Assembly (NCBI RefSeq): GCF_002443255.2
Contig: NW_019211457.1
Location: 38,043,126 to 38,107,125, forward strand
DNA from: Varroa destructor
Lineage: Eukaryota; Arthropoda; Arachnida; Mesostigmata; Varroidae
Reading direction: 5' to 3'
Length of the DNA: 64,000 bases
The position numbers and the translations under genes are program-made. The notes under the pieces were generated by a model. The model ran no database searches, was not told the DNA's origin, and saw only the letters and a list, made by a program, of their open reading frames with translations. Shown piece by piece: positions 34,101 to 43,763 of this stretch. How positions within the stretch are numbered: position 1 is the stretch's first letter; each line of letters starts with the position of its first letter.

Positions 34101-35837
34101 ACAATGTAGGATCTCATCATTTACTAGACAGTGGATCGACCTGGGTCTCTTGTTTCGTTCTTTGCGCGTCAGTATCTCACTAGAATGCAACACAATGCGA
34201 CAAAAGTGGCTAGCCTTCTCAGTGGCGACCTATCTGTACGATCAGAATATAATGGCTGGTGGAACAACAAATACACAACAGTCAGAGTCCGCTCACATAC
34301 GAATCATTACTTTCCTCTAGCAAACAACATCACCTAGTCAATTATCCGTAGTTCGCAGATAGATCAGGCAATCAATCAGGTATGATGTGTCTCAGTCATC
34401 CGCTATCACTTTGGCATTGTTTTGTCGAATCAAACAAAGACAACGGCAGACGGAAGGCCATTTGCCTGTCAACCCCTATTCACTTACCAGGCTTATCTTT
34501 GGACACGTTAAGTGGTTAGTAATGAAATTAATAAATCTGCGTGTACGCAAGATAACGAGAATCTAAGACTACCGTTCAGATCAGGCGGTCGTCATCTTTG
34601 GAGCATCTGTTGATGTTTCATGCCTTAAAATAGTCGTTGCCTACATATCTCCCGATATGCCTTCATAGAGTGGCTGACGAAGATCCTGAGTATTCACTGC
34701 CACATGCTATCCAAAAGCGGGCATGTATCAGGAAGCGTATAGGAATACCAAAAAAAAAAAACTCGCGAATCACCGTCGGTAGATCTGTAATGGGTTTGAT
34801 GGTGTTAGGGGTATTCTTGAAGTTTCTATCCTCGTTGCGTGTCCCCGGAAGACGTTTGTCGTCGGGTAGAGAGCAATAATGGCGTCACGTTTCACCGTTA
34901 CGAATAAGCCAATTCACTGTTTTCCTGCATCGGGCCAGCACATTTGCTCCCTGCCGTCTGACGTCTGCATAGGCTCCAATCAATATATTTGATAGGAAGA
35001 GCACCTTGGACTTGGTACGGTCGATAGATGAAATGATAGACAAATAAAAAAAAATTGCTGCAAATAATTATCGTCTATCGTTTTTTCGCGTTGAATCTTA
35101 TCCGGCACGATTGAGCAGTGAAATGTGTAGTGTAAAAAGCCGTCTCGCAGCTAAAACAGAAGAAAGCGAAGTCTCGTCTGATTCTTCTAATTAGAAATGT
35201 ACTAAAAAGCACTGGCTAAAACAAGCTAGTCTCACTCAAACTCGGTATGTAGATCGGAAACGAGTTTTCAAATCAAGCAACAGAAGCCTGCCAAGCAACA
35301 AGTTAGATAAATTTGTATAAGTCTGTATATGTAGCAATGTATAAGTCGGTCGATGCATACATAAAATAGAGCAACTTCAGAGATTTCTAGTCTATATTGG
35401 GCGTAAAAAAATTAACTGAATTAAGTTATCACTAGCTTCCTCTGATTGATATTCCTGTGCATTCACAGCTAATAATTGGAACTGGTAGATACTCGACAGG
35501 TATTCTGTTTCGATATATACGAAGCAAACTGATCTGGTACTTACGTATACGCTTTCCTGCTCGTCCTTGCCCCAACAGAAATTAGTAAACAATTCATGCT
35601 AAAGTGATCCGCAAACTGATGTTCCAGATTTTCACCAGATAAGGCTAAATTGAATCGGACATCAACATCGCATAGGCGCACTATTCCTTCAGGCGTTCCG
35701 GTAGTGCAGCATATAGGAATATATGCGAATAGTCATCCTGTAATAAAGCGTTTTTAATCATTTCCAGCAGTTTTCAGAAGCGGCAGGTTCAGTAGGGCAT
35801 GCGTTCATTTCTAGCCCAAGTTCCAGGTTAGACAGAA
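28141..35837. other. Long A+T-rich stretch, intron- or intergenic-like
   Basis: No supported gene. It includes a tandem 16-base direct repeat around CTTCACGGTACT (28509-28537), a T12 run near 29371, and scattered acceptor-like sites without matching donors. The + frame at 31023-31457 (144 codons) and a minus open frame at 31425-31694 are protein-like in composition only. This stretch would fit the interior of a long intron, as the ratchet site at 48243 suggests. Confidence 0.4.
32395..32412. repeat. (CGAA)4 repeat
   Basis: Four CGAA units plus partial units. Read directly from the bases. Confidence 0.92.
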
Positions 35838-36709
35838 GTGACGTTCATTGTGGCAGCGGTCTCGGTTGCTGGTTTACTATACGTATCTATACATATGACT
35901 GAAGAAAGCACGACTACCATCATGCGTTCTATGGCATCAGCGTGCCATAGCAGCCACTGTAGTTCCGTAGCACTTAGGTTTATTGCAGTAAATAGACACT
36001 GCCATTACAGGTGTATCGTGTGCAGTCACCGCTGCTGCAGTTGAAGAGTCCGAGTGATCGGAACTCGATGGCTTGATGCATCAAGGGCCTGGCACACGGG
36101 GTAACAGTGACGATGATGCTAGCGATGAACTGCGATGCTTCGGGGACAATGATACAGCCAAATGGCCATATCGGTTCGTACTGCCAGTCAGTCTACCGCT
36201 CGCCTGTGGGGTTGCAGGCGGACATTGCTAGTGGAGGCCCAGATCACAATGATCATGCTACCGAAACCGTTACTATTGGCGATTCGCAGTAAGCACAATT
36301 TGCCTGTACCATCGCTTTCGTTACGCAGGTTTCCGTTACTTCTTTATCCATAGACTAAGATTATAGAGCGCTGCCTACTTCTTGTCGTTCCGCCTGCATC
36401 CCCCTCGTCATTATCACCGGCGGCAGCAGAGGTGTTACAGGTGTTATGCGGACGTTCTTACGTCGATAAGCGCGTCGAATTGCTTGTTGCTGTTCGTATC
36501 TTTGCTGTGCTATAAGCCAGCCTTCCTGCTGATGGTGACAGCAGCTGGTGATTACGCGTCGGGTGACTGTTTCGCCTGCAGTGTTATGAGTCGGAACGAT
36601 AGGGGACAAGTAGGCCGGTGGACTGAGCAGAAAGCTGAACGAAACAGGCCTAAATGGACTGTATACCCTATGTCTATATGTCTCTTTGTGAATATGTCTT
36701 CGTGTGTAT

Positions 36710-36724
36710 AAAAAAAAAAAAAAA
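36710..36724. repeat. A15 homopolymer
   Basis: Fifteen A after TGTAT. Read directly from the bases. Confidence 0.95.
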
Positions 36725-37288
36725 CTGTCGTCTTGCAGAGGTCCGCTGCTTGAACTTTGCTTAGCTGAACGTTGTCAGCGACGTTTATGAAAGTGAGCTG
36801 CCGCATCTGATGGCGTACTCTGTTAGCGCGAGTCTTTCAATCACAGCGAATATGATAATGATATTCTTACTTTTGCATTTTTAGCTTCTACAAGTTTCTA
36901 ACGAAACCTCAAAGTAAGTAAGAGGTGGTTGCCTATTTAATATCGGTATTGTGATACAACGACGTTAGAAGTACCAGCTCATGCATTACTGAAGGCGCAC
37001 CGCAAACACCCATTCTTATCGAAACCTAACATCTCGTACAGAGCATCCATGTTCTACTGCCATAAAGATACACAATTCGCTGTCGTTGTCGTTTTCTGGA
37101 AATTTTTTCATTTAGCCCGCTGAATAAACTCGTCAAGTGGGTGCCTCGCAAGAAGGAACTGAGCATCAGCCTGGGCAGTATTTGCGCACAAAGTTGTCAA
37201 ACGTACATTGACTCGTGTAAAGCTTCTTGTGGAACGCTTAGTTACTTTCAAAATACATTCGAATCCATTAGGCGAGTCTGATATCGCT

Positions 37289-37314
37289 GGTTATATCAGG
37301 ATCCTGATATAACC
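37289..37314. repeat. Perfect 26-base palindrome
   Basis: The half GGTTATATCAGGA is followed immediately by its exact reverse complement, with no spacer, and a BamHI-type GGATCC core in the middle. It can form a cruciform or bind a symmetric dimer. It stands in an A+T-rich pocket inside a triplet-rich island. Confidence 0.95.
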
Positions 37315-38230
37315 GCTAACGAAACAAGTACAATCGTGTCGCTACGAGACATGAGCTTTACACATGACATTGGGGGTATCGTATTTAGCATCGGCTTACC
37401 TGGCCACTTACTACCCCCACGCTTAGCTTTCTTCGTCTTGGAAAACTGTAACGCTCGCCAGGGCGACCCGCACTGCTATCCTTTTTGGTTGAATTCAACC
37501 CATCAACACGTCTATATAAAAATAGCTGGACGTTTCGCTAGCCGGGCTTGTAGATACTGTCGTGCTCTATCGTCAAATTGCCTAGGAGATTTTCTGCACC
37601 ATTTATTTTAGCCTATAGCCAGGCACATTCCCGCCGACTGTAGGCAGCACCCATGCCCTAGTAGCAACTTGAGGGGAGGCTGTATTTTTGCCTCTAGCAA
37701 CAACAATCTCAGGATCACCTTTAGCCTCACCTGCAACGCTCGCATAATCCTCGTCACGTCAGTTGTTATATCGGGAGTGCTCCACTGGCCAAGAGGACGG
37801 ACAGAAGGGAGACATCGCAGCGGCTCTTCTCAGGGAGATGTAACGAAACCAGCTGTCGTCTTGGCTACCTTTGGTAGCCACCTGTTTTGGTAGCCTTTGG
37901 TAGGCAACAACCCAATAACTTTGTCAGCGTTACCATTCAGGGCTAGCTGTATCAACACACTAGCTGGTTGTTATTGCTATTGTTGTTGGGGTCTGTAGAG
38001 ATTTCAGCGTTCATCCTTGGAGCAAGACCGGATCGCGACAGGCACCAAACGCCAAAAACTGACAACGACTACAGCTGCCACTATTATGTGGAATAACGGC
38101 AAAGCGCCAATAGTAGCTACCGTAGTGGCCATAACGGTGTTCATCATCATTGTAAAACATAGTGTTATGACGACTATTGGTCGGCTTGTGGTACCAAGCT
38201 GAAAGAAGCTGCGAGCTAATAGCAGTGGTG

Positions 38231-38812
38231 CTACTCATTGCCGGAATACAGAATAGAAAAGCTCACCAGGCGAGCAATAGCGTAGGCGGTAACGGCGCAG
38301 CCCGCAGTACTGCCCACTGTCCTCCTAAAGGCCTCCGCTGTTGGAACCCTTCCTCCGTTTCGTAACGTCAGCCTGCGAGCGCCTTGAGTCATGCAGGCCA
38401 ACAAGCTACAGTATCGGCTATGGTTAGAGGATGACGCTGCCCACTTATCGAAATGGACGCCAGAAATTGCGTCGGTACCAATAGAACAGCGATGGCGACG
38501 GTCTGCCCGACGACAGCTGGGCCAGCAAGTATTCGATCTTGGCACGTGGTGCACGAGCGTTTCTTGAGTGATTGGACTGTTTTTTATACTCTCACTTATA
38601 CGCTCTTGCAGTGAAGGCTGATGTTCGTAAATGGAGCATGGCGTCCGACACTTACATTTAATCAGGTGCGCACACGCACATAGAGAAGCAGCCGCTGCGC
38701 CGGGTAGCACGTAGCGGACTGACACGTACAACAGACGACACGTAGTGATACAAAAATGAAAAAAGGAATCCACCGTTTGATTACTGACTAAGTGGAGAAG
38801 CAACGGCGGCAT
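38231..38812 (-). CDS. Hypothetical Cys-rich protein, longest open frame here
   Basis: A 193-codon uninterrupted minus-strand frame starts at ATG 38810-38812 (MPPLLLHLVSNQ). The N-terminus is mildly hydrophobic. A cysteine-dense part follows (ASLCACAHLIKCKCRTPC), then a polar centre and a hydrophobic end. About a dozen cysteines have no spacing I can assign to a family. It lies in a triplet-rich island where stops are under-represented, and the start context is poor. A frame of this length is somewhat unusual by chance in 64 kb, but not decisive. Confidence 0.2.
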   Translation of the reverse strand: MPPLLLHLVSNQTVDSFFHFCITTCRLLYVSVRYVLPGAAAASLCACAHLIKCKCRTPCSIYEHQPSLQERISESIKNSPITQETLVHHVPRSNTCWPSCRRADRRHRCSIGTDAISGVHFDKWAASSSNHSRYCSLLACMTQGARRLTLRNGGRVPTAEAFRRTVGSTAGCAVTAYAIARLVSFSILYSGNE

Positions 38813-40957
38813 TCGTCGCCCGTAGCTGCCACGGCTGAATGGCCTGCATCGTCACAGTGCCTCTTCAGCCTAATCAACAGCAACGCGTTAGGTAGGCAAG
38901 AAACGGTCGCGGAATTTTTGTTGCCAGCCTTACCGTTGTTGTCGTCGTCGTCTTCGTTGGTTGTCGGAATGCTCGCCACCGTAGTTCGCAACTACAAAGA
39001 GTAGAAAACGAGAAGAAAAAAAAACACAACGCCTGCTGTAATAATAATAGTCAGTGCAGGGATCGTGGCAATAACGGCAGTAGCAATTCGTGTGTTGGCG
39101 TCGTCGTCCCAAGTGGGCCGTACGATCTCTGCTTTTCTTCTATTTATATTTCCCCTTTTTTTTTATCCCATCAAGTACTGCTTTCAGTTTGCTGTCGTCA
39201 CCACCGCCGTCGCTACGCCGACGAGTGAGTGAGCGAGCTTCGACGCGTTATATCACAGTGGGATCAATGGTGGTTCGTCCTAACGGCTGGATCGCAACTT
39301 TTGTAGTCGTCTGTCACATTGTTCCCTTTGATCAATTCACCGGCTTGTAACGAAACACCGGATCACGATGAAAGTCAACACAGCAAAAGCAACGGGGTGG
39401 TAGCACTCGCAATGGCTGGCCACAAATAACAGCAGAGAGAATTACAGTAACTATCAACTACCATTGATATACGCCTTCACATAAATATACTGAGGAGAGG
39501 AAGAAAAAAGTTTCGTTGTATGGCAGCTTAATCTTGCTTTGCTGTGCCACATCATTGATCTGACCGTGACGGAAGCAGTGCATTGTAGTCGTAACGTTGT
39601 CGAGGTGGAACGACGACCAAACACCCGATTGAACGCGCCGTCGAGGTGATCGCTGGAACAACGCCGGTGACACCTATAGCGCATTATGACGTATACGATT
39701 TTTCCAAACCGACTGATTCTTCGTCAGCGAACGGGCTGGCAAGTAGCAAAACCTTGCCCAGACCGGGTCTCCATAGACGAAGAAGGACCAATCGGCCTAG
39801 TCCTTTCGCGGCGGCCGTAGACCACAACCTATCGCGGGTCACATCTCTGAAAATATGAACATACAATAGCCAAAATGAAGAAAACAACCACGGGGATTAT
39901 TAGCGAGGGCATCTTCTATCCCTGTCGAAATATGATTGAAATGACTCATACCATGCGAGTTTTGGGCGGAAGATCAGCAAACTCTCTCGAGATATTATTG
40001 TCTTGTTAAAACATCTTTTCTCTATAATTTAGTTTATCAACAAACCTGTATATTCTAGCACACGACTTTAGTGATGACATTATGACGTGAAAGGTTATTC
40101 AGCAGATTTGTGATGTGGCGTCCTCAGCGTCAGGATCTCACCTTGGCTACGGTTATTGCATTGGGTTTACTCGCAAGCGATTTCGTCAGCAGCTATAACG
40201 CGACCCAACTGGGTCTACATTAGTTCTGTGTAATCATTGTCAATCAGCGACCCATCCGTGATAACCGTTCAGCTGTCTCTCCCCCTTTCTGCCCTCGTTT
40301 GTAGAGTGAGGATGGTGATGGTGATGACAATGATGATAACAGCCTGGCTGACCATGGTGATGGTGTCAACGGTGCAAATTTGACATGGACTGATTTCGTG
40401 CCAATTAGAATCGGATTGAGTGATCTCTTGTTCACGCGAGACGCGGTGCGGATAGCAACAACAACGACGCAATAAAAAGACAACATATATGTATACTATA
40501 GTAGCAGAACACAAAACAACAGTGTGGAAGAACTACAACAAGCTGACACGTAATGACGGCGGTGGTATCGTCACCACCGGCCGTACTTGCCGCTGTTGTT
40601 GCCGAAACATCGTTTCCATTAATGAACGATTCAACGAGGAGTAACTTGCTGCTATTTGTTGTTGCTGTTCAAGAAGCACTGGCCGTCGCCAACAGTGGGA
40701 GATTTTTTTCGCCCGCCCCCAATGGTAGCGGTTATTTTCGACGAGAAAGGACCATATGTTGTAACAGCTACGACGACTGTGGGGAAGATCGCAACGTGAC
40801 GCAGGCCTCCTGATCTCTGACCAGTGCTTACCCAGTGGTACTCCAGGTGCGGCCGCTGCGGCCTAGCGCGACAGCTAATTCCCTTTTGATGACTCGACAA
40901 CTTTTGCTTATGATGCTCGTCGTTCAATGTCGAACGTCGATACCGATACTGCCATTT

Positions 40958-40976
40958 CGTCGTCGTCGTCGTCGTC
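40958..40976. repeat. (CGT)6 microsatellite
   Basis: Six CGT units in a row. The same triplet recurs in shorter form at about 38938, 44590 and 50898. Confidence 0.93.
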
Positions 40977-41982
40977 AATGGCGGAGGAAGTTTATGTGCG
41001 CATGTGTGTGTTAGTTCATAAACGGCTCGTAGCAATTGGTGTTTCTGTTGGCTCGCTATGACACTGATGCGAAAGCATGCAACCTGACGGCTTGCGTTGA
41101 CTAAGCTTCTGTCGTGACGAACTCAAAAACGATGACAGCGAGAGACAAACAGCATGTTTTTTTTTCGTTTTTACCTCGACCATCCATCCACTTATTTATC
41201 TAGCTTCCTCTGTCGTGAACTTATTCTCACCAGGAAAGACTTCTAGCAGCAGCAATCACAGATACAACTACACCAAATCTACGCAAGTGACCACGGAAAT
41301 CTTTGGCGCCGCAGCGGCAACAACGATTGCACTCCCGTTGATGCAGTCCGCAGGTCGTGGTGGCCGTTCATCTTTTTTTTTTTTCGTGTCTGATGTCGAT
41401 ATCGTTCCCATCAGCCGAGTAATGATGGCGACTGTCCGTCGGAGGACGAAGAGGGACGCGACGCTGAGCGGCAGGGGCGGGGGGGAGGCTAAACTCTTGT
41501 AAGAACTGCCACTGGTAATGGCGTGCTTTCGTTCTTTTTTCGATTCTTCTTCTAGCACTCTACAAATTACCGTTCTTCAATATCAGAGTTATATCTGTGC
41601 CACAGTTAAAGCAGAGGCTGCCGTCGTAAAAGGTATGGCCTGGACCGAACGCAAACAGCACGAGGCCCTCGCTACACAATATTTTTTGTTTCGAGATAGG
41701 ACTACATACCATACAATTTAGAAAAAGGATACTACTGCATATTACTAATTAGACTGGAAACAATTCATCTACGCACGTACAAATCTGACCGAACAGCATC
41801 AATCCGTACGCACATAGACAACAGACACGACCCTATGGACCCTCTGCCATATTTACAGTCCGTTCGCGTCCTGCTTCGGCGTTCTGAAGTTCAGCTTATT
41901 TCAATTTTGTGCCTGCTGTTGCTACTGTTTGAATGAAACTCGCGCGAATATAATTGTAATACAGACGTTACGCTGTCTTTCT

Positions 41983-42006
41983 ATTGGAGTCCTATTGGAC
42001 TCCAAT
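41983..42006. repeat. Hairpin, 10-base stem, 4-base loop
   Basis: ATTGGAGTCC, loop TATT, GGACTCCAAT: the arms are exact reverse complements. Confidence 0.93.
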
Positions 42007-42771
42007 CCAAGCAGTGGATACCGTCCTTGTTGATCTATCATATCTGTAGATCTTGAACGCGCGCGACGTCTCCGCAAACTCTTCCTAAATTACTACCACG
42101 CATCTTAAGACGCCTGTAGAGATGCACACAGATGGAATCATAGTCGTCATGGCTTTCGCCGTTTTCGTGCGAACTCTTGCTTAGTACGGATGTTATGGAG
42201 AGCCGAAGGCTGGTGATGATCGATGGCTTTCAATTAGCTCACGCTGCTGCGGAGACGTCCGGCTTTCCAGCATATTAGGGGTGCATATGTGCGCATGGTG
42301 GTGCATATATAACGATCCCATTAGCTAAGTTGCATTTTACGAGACATCCGCTTCTTTATATACACCCCAAACATGGGGGTTAGCTTGGCGTCCAGGGTCT
42401 GAGCCATGTTGTTATACGTTCAACTGTGCATATGAAAAGGTGCCACCAATTATCGCTCTTGTTAACAAATCCAAGTAGGAAAACTGCTAATTTTTACACT
42501 GTTGATACATCTGTAAAATCTTTAGGCAATATTCCTTAAAGGCCTTATTGACTACGCTAACAACGATTCAGTTCTATTAGCGTGTATACGCGTATAGTCA
42601 AATAACAGGGCTTGCGTATAGTCTTTCAGCTCCCTTCAATCAAAACACAAATGTGACCGTTTGGGTAAAAGTTTAATTTTTATGGGTAGAATTCGGGTAT
42701 TTAACAAAGGAAACATAGTCAGAATGAGTGAGCGCTGGAAACTGTTGGTTGAAATCGTGCTGGTTCCTGTA

Positions 42772-42832
42772 TCCTGCTGTGGGATTTAATAAAATCCTAA
42801 TAAAAAAAATTTAATAAAAAGTACCAGCAGGA
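42772..42832. repeat. Nested hairpins enclosing AATAAA hexamers
   Basis: The outer arms TCCTGCTG (42772-42779) and CAGCAGGA (42825-42832) are exact reverse complements. Inside them is a second hairpin, GGATTT-AATA-AAATCC (42782-42797). The loop region holds three AATAAA-type hexamers. It could be an RNA structure at a 3' end or a decayed mobile-element terminus; no coding region leads into it. Confidence 0.8.
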
Positions 42833-43333
42833 GGCCCTGCTTCCTGAGGACTGAACATTTATGATGATCACGTCAAGCGGAGATGTTTTGTCGCTCCACT
42901 TGATACCTTCTTAGTATACGGATACGTTCGTATCCTCTTCAGAACGTACGCGGCCTTAGAGTAGCGCTGTAAGATGTTGAACGTACATTAATTGCAAGAT
43001 TCAAATGAAGGGAGATATGAAATGTAGCTTGATCGGTTCTAGCTCTTTTTGATTTTTATGATATTCACGATTTTCTTCTATTTATGTAGCTATTTATTGC
43101 GGGTTAGTTGGTGTTAGCCTTCGTGAGTATTCGTTAGTACGGTTGTCATGACGGTCACATTTGCTCACCCTGACCCCACTGCTCGCCGGCCGGCAGGGAA
43201 ACGCCAAAAATCTTGTTTTTATTTTAGTAACTTCCGAATGGCCGGATTGTTGCGTAACACCATGGTCTGACGAACGGAGTATATCTGTGCCATCGCTGAC
43301 GCTGTTCCTTTTCGCGGCTATTGATTGACAACG

Positions 43334-43355
43334 GACGATCGCTAGTGCGATCGTC
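43334..43355. repeat. Hairpin, 9-base stem, 4-base loop
   Basis: GACGATCGC, loop TAGT, GCGATCGTC: exact reverse complements, G+C-rich and stable. Confidence 0.93.
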
Positions 43356-43632
43356 ATTTACCCTGAATAGCGGATTCGGCCGTACAAAGAGACTCGAAGT
43401 CTGTAATAATAGCAATATGTTCCCGCCATGATGATTGATTGACGGTGCATCTGCATGACGTTCATTCAGTTCCCAACCTAACGGACACAAATCAACGTGA
43501 TAGGGTCACCACACAATTAGACCTATATAAGTTAAGCTAAACTGCAAGATTATGTAAACCGTTTTCTGCTCGATAGAAAACTTTAGCAGTGTTGCTATTA
43601 AGCAGATGAAACAGCTTCTGCACTTTACTTAC

Positions 43633-43763
43633 CAACGCTGGAACCGAAGCTTCCTCTAAGTCGAAAAGACTTTTTGTGCCGATGGATAAACATTTGAAGC
43701 TACCATGTTCGTTAACGCTGCAGCGAGAGCGGCAGCAGTCAAACAATACGACTGGTGGCTTAC
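43633..43763 (-). CDS. Putative 131-base minus-strand exon with EGF-like residue pattern
   Basis: On the minus strand ACATTTGTTTTGTTAG precedes the exon and TTG|GTAAGT follows it. Phase 1 gives two completing bases and 43 codons, ending in phase 0. The peptide has CCRSRCSVNEHGSFKC in its first half. C-x-x-N-x-x-G-S-F-x-C recalls the late part of an EGF-like module, but the following C-x-C is absent, so an EGF domain is not claimed. The exon itself begins GTAAGC, so the junction also looks like a minus-strand recursive-splice site (TTAG|GTAAGC). Its end phase fits the exon at 27548-27632. Confidence 0.2.

Larger units (their letters stand above)
35838..41721. other. Triplet-rich, G+C-richer island 4
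   Basis: This is the largest of the islands. It has many GTT/CAA, CGT/ACG and GCA/TGC triplets, frequent CpG, and mirrored frames on both strands. Short hairpins occur (GGCTACC-TTT-GGTAGCC near 37864). Apart from the long minus-strand frame at 38231-38812 I see no candidate gene. The texture recalls untranslated exons and neural regulatory introns of arthropods, but that is only an impression. Confidence 0.4.
41722..43632. other. A+T-rich stretch with several hairpins, no gene
   Basis: No supported gene. It contains three clean inverted repeats (listed separately) and a cluster of AATAAA-type hexamers near 42786-42818. Confidence 0.45.

Noticed and set aside
40142..40192. 51-base phase 0-0 minus-strand segment with donor AAG|GTGAGA
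   Set aside because: The acceptor has almost no pyrimidine tract. It would fit the chain of minus-strand exons but is too weak to add.
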